Counted from the first letter of the stretch, positions 12,901 to 25,288 are shown. The stretch: 64,000 nucleotides of DNA from Penelope pileata (GCA_013396635.1 WBMW01005127.1:53388-117387), one strand, 5' to 3'. The notes: generated by a model not told the origin, from the sequence alone. Made by a program: numbers and translations.

Positions 12901-15900
12901 CTTGAGAAAAGCTACTTCAAAGGCTGCATACTAATGTAAATGAAAATCAATTAGCACAGCAAGATCTTCAATTAGAGGTGATTTGTGCACATGATTTGTA
13001 ATTCTCCCTCTTAACCCCTTTCTGTGTGACTGAGATTTCAATTTCAATCTTTCACCACAAGGTATATTCCAGAAAACATATATAAACCACCTACTGTTAA
13101 AATACAGATCAGAAACTAATGCACTAGTTCCAGCTTCCAAACCAATAATAGCTAAATGGTCACATAAATAGGAACACCACAGGTGTTCTGCTGAGCACAG
13201 GCCACCGCAAATAACAATTTATATTGTGTGAAGCATAGCTGGAAATATTGGTAATAGAAACTGTGGTACAGGAGGTTAACAACATGCCGAGTGGATAAGA
13301 CTTAAAGCTCTTAATAACAACCCGAAAAAAGTGTGTCTTTTATAAAAAGCCTTAACAAAATAAGCCTTGAAATTCATCAGCAGTGCTTTTTAACAGACGA
13401 GGTTTCCAAAGGTCCCAAGGAGACATTTCAATCTCAGTGAGCTTCGATGGCAGGTGGACACTTTTCCCTGAGGTGTTCTGAAGCATCAGTGCCAATTTCC
13501 CCACATCTCAGCCTCAAAGGGATTTGAGGGCTGCCACACACCAGTGTTTCACGTTGTATGATGTTGCCAATGCAGCTTCACACAGCCAATGCTGAAAACG
13601 TATTGGGGATGACTTGAGGATGTATTTCCCTGCATGACTTTCTGGTGGTGTCAGGCAGTGCGGGAGCCAGATGAGGTTTTGTAGTGTTCAGTGGGGCCAG
13701 GAGAGCACAGCATCTCTCTGAAGAATGATGCTGCTCTGGGGTGCCTCCCAGCTCATCCCTGGCATTTCTGTGATTGACAAACAGGCACAAATATATTGAT
13801 TTAAGGATTATCTATATTGAAAACTGAAAGCGGGATTTTATCTTTGTAAACAGTGCAGTAATATCCGCTGTTTGAACAAAAGGAAAGGTATACTTTCCTT
13901 CCATTTAAAGCACCAAAATCTCCCATATTTAAGTGAAAAGGGGAGATATTTGGTTTTGTTGATCCTGCTCACTGAAAATTTGTGTGGGGTTTAAAATGAT
14001 TTGTGACTAAGGGAGCAGTGTGTTGATTTTCTCTTTATTGGAAGGGTTATTAAGAAGCACACAGCATATAGGTTATTAGAGAAACGCATAGGCTTGAAAA
14101 CAGCCCTTAAAATCCTGCACAATTATGAAAATTCAGAACGATCCAGCATATTTCTTCATAGAGAGAAAAGTTACTTTGATATATCGAGGACCCAAAATGT
14201 AACACTGCATCGCTCTGAATAATAATTTTATTTTGAAAGGCTGCATTTGCAGTGAGCACTTTGTTACAGATGGGAACACAGCTATTTTCATGCACGTAAA
14301 TCAGGCTACAGAGAAATCGCTTCTTCCAAAATGAACAACCTTACTGATAGCCTCACTGTTGCTCAGAGACCTTTCCCTATCATCTACCTACAAATAATCC
14401 CGTAGGTGCTCAGTCATCAAAGGGCCAAGTCTGCTTGTTACAATTCAGTATAGTATCCGTGTTTGATGGTCAAGGGATGAACAACGCATATGACAAAAGC
14501 CCCAAGAGACCTTTCTCCAAGCATTTCTCAGTTAAATCTATTCCTTATGCAAAATGCTGAACTGTCGGCCTTCTAAGGTAAGTCTTTTTATCCACAGAAC
14601 AGAAACAAAGTGATTAAGTGAAAATTTCCACCATCAGTAGCATGCTTTTACTACGTTCTGAGGGATGGGAGCAGCAGTGCAAGTTTTGCTTGACAGCTCA
14701 GCACAGGACAGCTCTTTTCCTAGGACTTGCGCTGATGTGCTGGGACTCGTGCACACACTCAGGGCTGCTTTCCAGAATGAGAAAAATCAGCCAAACACTG
14801 AACCTGGCCCAGACTCACAAGGAAAGCTCCATTGTTTTTTCATCCTTCTTCCCAGAATGGATGCTGACAAAATAAGGCCATATCAAACCAGGATGCAGCC
14901 AGCAGCACGTCACTTGTCACCTGTACTAGTGGCAGTGCCATCACCCTCATCCTCTCTCCCCACTGCTACCATGGTGGACACCTTGAGCCTTGGTGTTGCT
15001 CAAAGAGAACCAGTAAGACATCCAAGCTGCTTTCCCCTCTAAATCTTGTCTTCTTGTTTTTTGATTTGTGTTCTGAGACAGTCTCCTTTTACACCACCTT
15101 CTTCTCATCAGGCACAGATTGTTCTCATGCCCGCTTGTCCTCTTGTTTCTTTGGTCCGACCCCTCCATCCATCAGTCCTGTAGCTGCTTATACCTTGAAG
15201 TCAAAACCCGCCAGTGCTGATATATGCTATTCATGGGCCCTCAAACGTACCTGGGTCTTCTTCTGAGATGGGATATCAGGGTTATCCCCGGAACAGGAAT
15301 TCTTCTTTTGTTATCTGGACTCTAGCTCTGCTGCCAAATACTGCAGCAGACTTATGCAAATCATAGTGCCTTTCCATCTTGATTTTCAAGCGTGTATAAA
15401 AATGGGTTTTTACCTCCCAGAGGCGTTATGAGAATTGTTTATGAAATGCTTTTAACGCATAGGGGCTGACCTGATCATGCTTATGCTATGATTTCCAATA
15501 ATGTATTTCCATTGACATATGAATCACTTTATACGCTAGGATGAACTTGTTCAGAATTAGGCAGAGAAATATCTCTTAAGAAAAGGCAGGTTCCTTGCAA
15601 TGAATTTAAATGAAATAATCACTATTACCTTGTAATTTATGATCAGAACACAAACCCCCATTTTGGTAAAAGCTCAGATTATTTCTTGTGATGTGCATTT
15701 TACTAAAATTCCAGTAGTGTTGAACATATGTTGTTTTTCTGTTTAGCTATATTTTTTCCCTTCTTCAACAAAATATACAAGGTTTTTTTTAAAGAAATGT
15801 CAAATGTTGAAAACAACACCAAGATCTCACAAGCGTCCATCTGGACAGAGATATCACTGTCTAATTTCTTTGCTATCCTCAGAAGCTTGTCTGAGGCGTA

Positions 15901-17874
15901 GTGCTGTTATCTGAATTCAGCTCTATTTCTTGAGCTTGCATTATTAATTTTGCATCATTATAAGATATTTATTCAAAGAGACAGCTGGTTCTTTCCTTTA
16001 AAAGTGATGTTATTTGAAGGAATGACCACGCTTTTTTTCCCCAATTGAAGTTATGCAAATCTGATCGACTAAGTAAATGTTTCATAAAACCAATGACTGT
16101 TTAAATTGTGGGACTAAATTGTTTGTATATAAATATTACCTTTTATATTCCATTTGAGTTTTATGTAGATGAACACATTACTTTAATGACCTGCATTTAC
16201 AGAGGGAGACAGGGAGAGTCTGACTCTGAAATCCTCAGCAGCCAGATGGCTGCCTTTTCTTGCATGAGATTAAAAGATGTTTCTCATTCACAGCCCTGCT
16301 TCAGAAGCAAATTAATATAGCCAGCTAAATTGCTTGTGTTTTTGGAATAAAATTTGAAGAGAACTTTTTAAAGCAATTGGTGTCACAGGTTCCTAGAGCA
16401 GATTGCTCTCCAGGTACAGCATGCTGGTTTTAAACATTCAGTAATTAATGGAAAGTATTCCGTGTTAATTGACTGCTTCAGGAAAGGGAAATATAATGAC
16501 TCCTTATTAATCATGAAAAGAGACATACAGCATGGAGGTACTGCAATAATTGCACTAACGGTTGAGAAATGTTAATTAATGAAAAGAACAATGATGTAAG
16601 AAATTAGCTACATAATGCCTGCTGCTGATGGAGATTGTGCTTTAAACACATTATTTAGCATGGCAGCCACTGGATGTTGTCTGAAATAGCAAGCACCTCT
16701 TACCCTTTTCTTCAGTCAGCTACAGATTTCCAAATGTTGCCAGTGTTTTGATTTTTAATGAGCCAAAATATGCTCTGCAAAACTACATTTTCTGAAGAGT
16801 TTTCAATTTGAACTCCTGAACTCGAAACTATTCAAACAGATTGACAGCATTCAACTTACGTATAAAATATTATCTAAGGGTAAGAGAGCATGTTAGTGTT
16901 TGTGTTGTGGGGAACAACTTCTTGTTAGATAAGCTGAGCTAAATAGGTTTGCTAGAGAAGAAAACTGCATAATGACATCTCTTCACACCAGCCACATATC
17001 CCGTGAAGAACTCAGAACGAGCATCCATTCATATTTTGTGCCCAACACAGTGTAAAATGTGTAAGATATTAAAATGAAGAACAGGTCTGGCAACTAATCC
17101 ACCAGCAGTAACAAGGAGCTCAGTCATTAACAAATTGAAGGTCCCAAGGTTTTCACCATCATTTTGTTGCACCTTTGAGACAGCAACAAGGCGAGACACG
17201 TTCATCACTGGGAACACTTCAGAGCAGGTCAAGCAATTGGTTACAAATAAATTGCCTAAAAATGTAACTCTTGTTTTGTCTTCAGGAACAGGATTTCGTT
17301 CTTATAGATGTCTTCATATCTGTTCAACCATTTGTGCAAGGAAATGTCAACCTACGAGGTTTTCAAAAATTGTTCACAAGACCTTTGACCTCAGTCACAT
17401 AGCATCTTGGCTGTATGACTAGGGGATGGTAGTAATACAGGATAGAGGATAAATAAAGATAGAATAACAAAAACACTCATCTTAGCTCTACACTTGCAAG
17501 TGTAAAAAACATAGTTGCAGGAAAAAATTAAATTCTGCTAAAGACATGCTAAAAGAACTTTAATCAAACCAAAGTGCTTGTATGAAAAACAGATCTCAAC
17601 AGGAAGCTGATGTTTGCAATAACAGAAGACAGAAATACACCCCTTGAGTCAGTGGCAACACAGTAATATAAAACCATTGTGTTGGGGGAATCGGTCATAA
17701 AGGTGTACAGTAATCCATCAGTGCAATGCTTCATGCCTCATAGGGCAAGGACAGGAATGGTTTCACCCCTCATCTCTCCAACCCATACGTTGGCCCTGCT
17801 GATTTTCCCTGGGCAGCTCTCTTGTGGCCATTCCTCCACCCATGTATTTTCTCTCTCCTGAATTTCTTTTCCAG
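6909..17874 (+). other. ADARB2: ADARB2 intron (about 11.0 kb)
   Basis: This lies between donor GTACCG (6909) and acceptor TTTTCCAG (ending 17874). It joins AG|A to complete an Arg codon, giving the family sequence KIARWN. Inside I see an old CR1 3' end near 10690-10757, a 13-nt A run at about 11380, and an AT-rich homeodomain-site-like stretch at 16380-16700. No exon, RNA gene or promoter was found. Open frames in this interval are short and match nothing I recognise. Confidence 0.85.
10690..10757 (+). mobile_element. Old CR1-family LINE 3' end
   Basis: The stretch containing GAGGTCAGACTAGATCTCGG and ending in CTTCTGGCTTTAAAAACCTATG follows the consensus 3' terminus of ancient CR1 subfamilies shared by birds and other reptiles. 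In those, an AGGTCAGACTAGATGA segment is followed by a CCTTCTGGCCTTAAA end. It is more diverged than the CR1 copies at 822-1970 and 49334-49760 and is in sense orientation to ADARB2. Left boundary uncertain. Confidence 0.65.
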
Positions 17875-18056
17875 ATGGAACATCCTTGGGCTCCAAGGTG
17901 CTCTCCTCAGCTCTTTCATCGAACCCATGTACTTGCACAGCATCATTGTGGGAAGCCTCTGTCACACTGGTCACCTTTCCCGGGTAATGAGCCATAGAAT
18001 AGAAGACATTGGTCAGCTGCCAGCTTCCTTTCGGCGCAACCAGCTCCTTCTCAGTG
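17875..18056 (+). CDS. ADARB2: ADARB2 coding exon, deaminase domain, third from last
   Basis: The exon completes the split Arg codon, gives 60 codons and ends with one base of a Gly codon (donor GTAAGC at 18057). The peptide begins RWNILGLQGALLSSF, continues through EPMYLHSIIVGSL and HLSRVMSHRIEDIGQLPASF, and ends NQLLLSG. In ADAR2 the matching segment (R522, W523, Q529) lines the buried inositol-hexakisphosphate pocket, and these residues are kept here. The residue aligned to ADAR2 S531 is Ala. The GQLPAS segment and QGALL are ADARB2-like rather than ADARB1-like. The frame is consistent with the exons on both sides. ATG at 17875 is not a start codon: it straddles the splice junction. Confidence 0.95.
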
Positions 18057-21000
18057 GTAAGCGAACACCTGCCTGCAAGACAAACGAGCCCCTCTCCCAT
18101 CACTAATTGTGCAGGTCACCAACAGGAAAGTTTACGTGTTTGCAAGTAAACCATTACCCCATGCCTTTTTTCTCCTGCTGACTATGAATTTGTAGAATGA
18201 AAAAAATCCATGCATTAAAATTCAGCTTAAATGCAGAAAAGAGACTGGTAGTGTATATAAGCTCACTAGAAAATCTGTCACTATACTAAGTCGAAAAAAA
18301 AAGGTGTACCCAAGCAAAAGATCTCTAAAAATCAGGGGTGGTGTTTTCAGTGCATTTTAGGTTTAAGTCTCCCATCCCACTCTCCCTCACCCAGCGTAGG
18401 CACTAATGTGTGGTGTCAAGAGAACCATACTCATTTTTCTGGACCATGCATTGAGCCCCCCCATCAGTGTCTCTTACTTGGAGCCTCTGCTCCTTCACCA
18501 TTTACTAGCAATCATACTCAGAGCAGATGGCCATCTGAGACGGGCTGTTGGCTCATGCATGAAGTCCTGCCTGCTTGTCAGACCTCTGGAAGGCATTGGT
18601 GCCGCCTACCGAGGATCCTGCCAGTTGTGTGAGCAGCTCAGTGGTTTCCAGCTATCTTTCAGGCTTCTTCTGATGCCACAGTTCTTCCCAGCTGCTCTTC
18701 ATACCAATGGTCTCTGCTCCTTTCTTTTCCATTCCTTCCCATCTCCATCTCAGCTTCCATAACCCCCAGAAAACAACTGCCCAGCTGCATTGCAGCAAAA
18801 TCCCACAAAGCCTCAGATGCTTTCAGATCCTTATGAAACATATGAGTGCTAAGCACCACAAGCTCTGCACAGGACCAGACCCTTATTTTGCTCTTAGACA
18901 TTGATAACTTCTTTTCAGGAGAATTCACCAAGAAACTAATATGATGTGTGGGATCCAGAGATGGGAGGCTGGGCCATGTCAGTGGAGTATAACATTGCCT
19001 TTCACAGTTCTCTAGGTTCTTAAGTCAGAGTGCTGTTTTATTTCTTGGCTTTGGTAGTTTTTTTTTCTTTTTATGTGTCCTTGTGACAAAATTAGTTTGG
19101 CTGAGGCAGAAGTGATAGTTTAGCCACTGGGGAAATTCTCAGGTTCTGTGTGGTTTAGTACATCTGGTAAGTGTATTATGCATGTACATGTTATGAGGTG
19201 AATAGGTCAAAAGGCTTATCTTGTTTGAACAGCTTATCTCCATTTTTAACTCTTCAGTGCAGCTAGCTGAAGCCTGTGTAATTCAGGTATGCAGAAAACT
19301 GTGCTCCACACTCCTTCGCCCGATCCAGCATGGGCACCACACAGCCCCTTCTTTCTTCCCACACCACACAACAGGAGGAAGGAAGGAAAAATCTCCCTAT
19401 TTCCTAAACCTGGCTGCTGATTTGGTAACACATCGCTGCTTGCAGGAGGCTTCTGCATCTCTCACTGGGGAAGATGATCACATCCTGTGCCAATTCTGCC
19501 AGCCCTAACTCATTGCAAGTCCACCCACATGATCAAAATCACATTCAACTTGAACTGCTGAAGGACTGAAAATGCAATAAAGGATTTAAACACAGAATAG
19601 CCATTGCTGGGTTGGACTTGCAGAAAAGACATAATGGCTCAAGTATGTATTTATGTCCATGAGTGATTATCAGAGATTTCAAGGGAGTTAGGAGCGCTTC
19701 AAAGGAGACCTGGTGTCACTGCATGCTTCATGGATGGCTTCCTCCTTCCCCAAGACTCCCATTTGGAAAAGCTTTCATTTTGCTTTCAGATGTGTTTGTG
19801 GGTTTTCTTCAGCCTAAGAGAAGCAGTAGGAGAAATCTGACTCTGTCTACATTGTTTTTGTCTCTAAGGCCATTATTTGTAATCTTCCCTCCCCAACAAG
19901 TTCCAGGAAGCCAACGCAGCAGCCTTGCTTAAAACTTACATCACTGAGGTTTGTGCTGCATTTTCTTTAGCTAGAAAACTGTGCTGACATCATATTCAGT
20001 GACTGTGGAAATGGCCACCTATCAAAAGCCACACTGAATTCATTAAAGACTTCAGCAACCTCAACCAGGCAATTCCACCTCCCACTTTCTTCATAGGAAT
20101 CAGACCAGCCAGGGATTTTAAATTACAGGAGCCCTTCAATTACAAGGACACCAATTATTTGGGTACTTCATCGTAACACTCAAGCATTTCAATGGAGAGG
20201 AGAGTCATAGTGTGTGATGAGATATCCTGAAATAACTCATTGGCCCCACAGAAAAATAATCAGTGAGGTTTTCCACTCACTGCAGTCCCAGCCGGATGGA
20301 AATCCTTTCATTTACTGGAATTACTCTTGGGTGCATTTTTTAGAAGAAAAACTCTATTTCATTTTTATTTCCCTTTCTCTTAAGATTCAGGCCATTCTAA
20401 AGTGTGTCATGAAGAGGCATGAGACTTTGCTAGGAGGGAGAGGAGAATGAGCACAGATTTCAGTTCATATCCCACAATGCTCAAATTCAAATTATTAGTA
20501 CAAAGACTTTTCTATTCCTTCAAGTTCCTACAGTCTCCTATTGTATTCTTTGTTGTGTTGGTTTTAAGGAAGATGTTTTACAAAAAGGAGAGAAAATGAT
20601 CTAGATTATTTGGGAATTACCTTTCAAACAAAGTCAGAAAAATTACTTGTCAAAAGAAAAACATGAAAAAAAATATTACAAAAAGGATCAAAAACAGCAT
20701 AGAATATATCCAGGCTTGCCATCCCATTTGTGTCTGTCATGAGTCTCACAGTGTTTGCTTTGAAGCCTTTTCTCAGACAATGATGTGAAAATATCCTCTA
20801 TTTACCTAAATGCGTGTGCCGATATAGAATAGCTGGGAAGAGAAAGCATGAAAGCTGAACCTGCACACAGGGTTTTCCAGGCATGGGGCCAAGCCCCTGC
20901 TCTCACAGACGTCCACCAAGAGCAGAGGGAGCTTTGGGACTGGACATGGGACAGGGTGTACAGCCTCCACCTCCCCACAGCCTGTTCTGGCCCTTGCACA

Positions 21001-21584
21001 GCCTTTCCTTTTCCTCTGCTTGATGTTTTCATGGCATTTTGACTGATTTAGTGACCTGTGGCAGCTTCAAAACGCAGGGTGTTCACTATCGCATTTTTTG
21101 GCACTCAATCCTTTTGGGTGCTATCTTGACAGGGATGGTGCATAGTGTCAAGCAGCAGATTCTGATCTGTTTGCATCTTGTTCTGTACAGACACGTTTCA
21201 ATAGCACCAGGAGCTATCTGATTTTCAGGCTTTCAGTTTATACCCTGTTGCCTAGGTGAACAGGAATTTTAGATGCACACTGATCTGTTATCTCAGTGGA
21301 AAAAAAGTCAAACAAGGTATTAATACAACATGAATGTGTTTACAAATTCTGGGTGAGGTCATGACTTAGCTGTAATTCTCTTCTACATGGTAGTGAGTTC
21401 AGTCCCAGTGGGTGAGATGGTTTCTGCAATTTCAGCTTTGCCACCAATACGAAGTGGTTGTGCCATACAGTTTTTCCTTTTACTGGCCATCTTTCCCTCA
21501 TTGTGTGGGCTCAGTCCTGCCAGCCTCCTGTAACTTCCTCCCAGGGCACAGGGAACCATGCTGGAAGGAGCAGAGAGGGAGCAA

Positions 21585-21633
21585 GCTGATGATCTATAAG
21601 GACCCTTATAACCTAAACCATTCTATGATTCTA
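21585..21633 (+). mobile_element. CR1 LINE 3' terminus, sense orientation
   Basis: About 49 bp reading as the extreme 3' end of CR1: a GATGATCT segment, an AAGG-CCTT segment, AACCTAAACC, and a final ATTCTATGATTCTA. No upstream CR1 sequence is recognisable. It lies 54 bp from an antisense CR1 end, with which it forms an inverted repeat. Confidence 0.8.
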
Positions 21634-21684
21634 GCTTTCCTCAAGCTAACGAATGCTTTTTCCTGCCAAGCAGAAAAATATCAG

Positions 21685-21832
21685 TCATAGACCCATAGAA
21701 TGGCTTAGGTTGGAAGGAACCTTAAAGATCATCCAGTTCCAACTCCCTGCTGTGGGGAGGGTTCCTACCCCCTAGATCAGGCTGCCCAAGGCCCCATCCA
21801 ACCTGGCCTTAAATGCCTCCAGGGATAGGGCA
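21685..21832 (-). mobile_element. CR1 LINE 3' fragment, antisense orientation
   Basis: The + strand reads TCATAGACCCATAGAATGGC, then TTAGGTTGGAAGGAACCTTA, and on through CCATCCAACCTGGCCTTAAA to a CCTCCAGGGATAGGGCA end. This is the reverse complement of the CR1 3'UTR. The fragment is about 148 bp and contains no ORF2 part. Confidence 0.9.
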
Positions 21833-22020
21833 GATCTGCAGGAACTGCTAAATTATCTCTTTAAGCTGCTCAGACCTGTAACATCTAACCAGTGGTGACA
21901 ACAGCACATGCCAGTGCATTCACCCAAGGTTATCTTATGTGCCACAATGAACCACTGCACATTATCAGCATCTGAGGGTTTCAGGCTCTAGCTGCTACTG
22001 GTTTCCTTCTCTCCTGCCAG

Positions 22021-22199
22021 GGGTTAGCCATGCTGATGCTCGGCAGCCTGGAAAATCTCCTGGCTTCAGTGTGAATTGGATTGTGGGGAACGCCGACCTG
22101 GAGGTTATCAACGCCACAACGGGGAAGAGGAACTGTGGGAGCCCATCACGACTCTGCAAGCACATGTTCTTCGCTCGGTGGGCAAAGCTTCACGGCAAG
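22021..22199 (+). CDS. ADARB2: ADARB2 coding exon, deaminase domain, penultimate
   Basis: The first two bases complete a Gly codon, then 59 codons follow, ending exactly at a codon boundary (AAG, donor GTAGAC from 22200). Recognisable peptide segments are DARQPGKSPGFSVNWIVG, DLEVINATTGKRNCGSPSRL and CKHMFFARWAKLHGK. The NATTG segment and the LCKH motif are ADAR-family hallmarks. The Lys of LCKH corresponds to ADAR2 K629, an inositol-hexakisphosphate contact. The CGSPSRLCKH version with Cys is ADARB2-like. An unrelated 140-codon frame overlapping this exon in another phase (22076-22498) is a shadow. Confidence 0.95.
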
Positions 22200-25111
22200 G
22201 TAGACCCAACACACTGATGGGACACTGCTGCCAGCCCCAGGTGGTCTGGTCCTTACCCAGGAGCCAACCTTGTCTTGGGAATCTCATGACAAAAGTGCAG
22301 CCACCACAGGTGTCCTGCATTCCTCCTGGTGGGGCCTGGCTGGGGCTGGAGGTTACTAGGATCCAAGACCTTGGGGGGCCAGCCTGGGAAGCTGAGGCAC
22401 AGAGAAAGCCAACAGCAGAAACCCAAGCAGGTTTCGTGGGGAGATGGGTGTTTTGGCTGTCTGTGGCACTGGTGTCAAGCTCAAATGAGCGATACTGAGT
22501 ATCCAATCAAGTACAACAGAGGGATTTTTCATGTCTTGCCCCAAATATCTGTCTCCAACTCACCAAGTCTTAGAGGCCTGAGGGCAGTATTTGTCATAGC
22601 CTTAGAGATATCTGCATCACTTCATTGCCTACACAGGGATTTAGACTCCCAACTCAAATTGCTCCAAGTCTCAGTCTGCTTAGCTTATTAAAGCAGGTGC
22701 TATGGATTGCTTATTTCTTTTCCCCGCTCCCTTAGATGTGTTATTAATACTGATAAAGCCATGTAATTAATACATATAAAGCCATACAGCTGCTCCTCAC
22801 AAAGTGAGTGACCAGGTGCTGGAAGCTCTCTGATTTCATTACTCAGCAGCAGTACAATTTAATGGTGCTAAATCTACAGGCTGTACTTAGTTAAAATGAC
22901 AGCCACCCCTTGACAGCCCTGCTTTCTCTAGGGAAGATGGCCATGAACTCCCTTATTCGAAATAGCACTGAACTTGCCCTTGCACTTCCCACAGACAGGA
23001 GACAGTGGCAGGACAGACAAATGCCTGAAAACTACAGGGTGAAGCCTAGGATTGTAGGAAATGGAAAAAGAATCTTGATGTGGAATAAGGAAATGAAAGA
23101 AAAAAGGGTATGGGCAGGAAAGGAGAGCAAAAGAGAGCAGCCACAAAGCAGAGGAGATATGAGTGCGAGCATTTTGAAATAGAAATGGACCTAGCATACT
23201 AAGAATGTTTTCTGCAGAGTGCAAAACCAAGCCAGGAAAAAGGGTGTTCTAACAGCGATTCAAACCAATGCTGTGATTTTACATGAATAGGATTTGGCCA
23301 TCTGGCAGGAGCACGTTGTCTCCTGAATGCTTGTCTCAGACATTTTTCTGTCATTACTGTTGTTTTGGAGTCACTCTTTCTCCTCTTGCCTGAAATTTCA
23401 AAGAGGTGCTCGGATAGAGAAGGACCCAGATACTGAGGCAGTAAACCTGACCTCACCAATCCCAGGAGAAACAGGAGAGAGGAGAGAAAACACAGTGTCT
23501 CTCCAGCCCACCTCCTTGCCCTGACATAATATTATTTTGCTATAACAAGGCTTGTCAAGAATTGTCCTGCAGTCTATGTAGGGTAGGAGAAAATGAGGAC
23601 AAGAAAAAAGTTATTTTCCTAAGTGCCCAAACTTTATGGGGAAATGAAAGGAAAATAACAAGGCAGAGAGACGGCAGGAAAGTCTGCAGCCACTGCCACC
23701 ACCAAAGTCATTCAGGAAGGCAGAGGGACAGGTGTGGTGGGAAGGTATGAGCTGACAAGCTTGTTCTGCTCTGCTGGACACCCTGGGGAAGGAGGCTGGT
23801 GCGACTCCTCTATCCCAAGCAGTGGCATGAGCTGTCCTGGAGGCGACCTGGGGTCTGGGGACAACAGAATGGACCAGCCTGGGCTTTGTGCCTGGTGCTC
23901 AGTCACAGTTTGGTGGCACAGGTCCCAAGCTGTTTCTTGTACAGGCATGTGAAAGGAGGTGAAAAGCACTGCCGCTGCCACCCAAAACGGAAGGATCCTC
24001 CCGGGAACAAATCCTGTGACAAGACTATGGCAGGGCCAAAGCCAGTTCCTGGCCCATGTACCCTTGGGCTGGAGCATCACCTCCCTCACTGCCTGGGCCA
24101 CACATCCCAGAGATGAGCAGGTCCATGGGGTGTGCCCGCATGGCAGCAAGTGAACCAGAGCCACTCATTTCAGGTTGTGTGTTCGCCTTTTTCTGCAGTC
24201 TGTCTTTCAGCATCTCTCCATTTTACAGAGAAGGAAAACAGTGTTGTTTACTCACCAGGGCTGCACTTTGACAGTGTTTTTTCCTACAAGGTGCTATTTC
24301 CCTGGCTTGTAAGCTTTGGACTTTCACCTGCCTGTTTGCTCCGAGGCATTTTCAAGACTTCAGTGCCTCTCACATAATCATGTCAAAGGCTCACTGCTGC
24401 TGTGGCACTGCTGAGGCTTTGGCAGGTCAGAGAAGGCTGTTTGGTCCTTCTGCAGAATGCAGGGTGCTGTGGTCTCTGCTGTGCAGTGCTTAGGGCCACT
24501 CAGGCAGCAGGTGCTGTCTGTCTGTCTGTCTGTCCGACCAGCAGCACAGCACTCGCTCAACTCTCCTGCAGCAAGGTGGATCCAGATGCTGATTTCTGCT
24601 CCATCCTGGACAGTTTTCACAGCATTTCTGAGATAAAAACAGATTAAAGAAGAAAAAGGGAGAGTACAGGAGGAAACCCTCCTCCTGTGATCTCTTCATC
24701 TGTCTTTGAAGCCCTGAGCTGCTCAGCTAACCTGAAGACATTATTTAAAAATACCCAAACAGGAGTTTTCACTTTATTTTCTATAAACCATCTTCACCAA
24801 GTGGAAGATTTTTGCCTGTGTAGAGTACACCAAGGTTTGCTGTTGCCAATGTCCTCTCCAAGGCAAAGCCATTTAGCTTGCTCTTCTTTGCAATGGTTCA
24901 AAGCAGTGTTGCATGCATACAATGCTTTCCTTTTTGTGGCTGTGGTTAAACCAAAAGCAAACACACAAAGCACAGTGATAGTTTGTTTGTCGCTTAGGAC
25001 ATGTAGACAGGAAGATTACAAGGCTGCTGAAGCCTCCTGTTTCTTTTGGCTCACTGGTAGATTTTTGTATTATTATTTTATTTTTCCCCTTCCCTGACTC
25101 TCGTTCTGCAG
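22200..25111 (+). other. ADARB2: ADARB2 last intron (about 2.9 kb)
   Basis: GTAGAC donor and TTCTGCAG acceptor at 25104-25111. It contains one small tetranucleotide repeat (24514-24534). I see no transposable element or exon in it. Confidence 0.88.
24514..24534 (+). repeat. (CTGT)5 microsatellite
   Basis: Five perfect CTGT units plus one base in the last ADARB2 intron. Confidence 0.9.
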
Positions 25112-25288
25112 CTGAGCACACGAACACCAAGCCATGGAGACATGCCGTCGGTGTACAGCGAGGCAAAGCTGGTGGCTCAGACATACCAGGCTGTCAAGCA
25201 GCAGCTGTTCAAGGCGTTTCAGAAAGCTGGTCTGGGCACCTGGGTGAAGAAACCCCCAGAGCAAGATCAGTTCCTACTGACTGTGTAA
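25112..25288 (+). CDS. ADARB2: ADARB2 terminal coding exon with stop codon
   Basis: Fifty-eight codons plus TAA at 25286-25288 form the C-terminus of the deaminase domain. The peptide runs through TPSHGDMPSVYSEAKL, AQTYQAVKQQLFKAFQKAG, LGTWVKKPPEQDQF and ends LLTV. The Tyr of VYSEAK, the Lys of EAK, the Tyr of TYQ, the Lys of AVKQ, the Trp of TWVKK and the Asp of EQDQF align with the inositol-phosphate contacts Y658, K662, Y668, K672, W687 and D695 of ADAR2. The position of ADAR2 E689 is Lys here. As I recall, human ADAR3 has Gln at the Asp position (residue 733), so the bird sequence resembles ADAR2 there. The visible exons total 234 residues of a protein that is about 740 residues in mammals. 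Confidence 0.95.
   Translation: MSTRTPSHGDMPSVYSEAKLVAQTYQAVKQQLFKAFQKAGLGTWVKKPPEQDQFLLTV

Larger units (their letters stand above)
18057..22020 (+). other. ADARB2: ADARB2 intron (about 4.0 kb)
   Basis: GTAAGC donor and CTCCTGCCAG acceptor. The only recognisable contents are two short CR1 ends in opposite orientation (21585-21633 and 21685-21832). The rest is unique sequence with no convincing exon. A 118-codon frame at 18406-18762 has no recognisable domain. Confidence 0.85.

Noticed and set aside
17875..17877. ATG at the very start of an ADARB2 exon
   Set aside because: The A completes an Arg codon from the previous exon and TG begins a Trp codon, so this is not a translation start.
18406..18762. 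118-codon frame in an ADARB2 intron as an alternative exon
   Set aside because: It is not in frame with ADARB2 across usable splice sites and has no resemblance to any ADAR region.
22076..22506. Two overlapping 130-140 codon frames on opposite strands
   Set aside because: Both are shadows of the ADARB2 penultimate exon and its downstream intron. The true frame is a third one that matches the deaminase domain and splices correctly.
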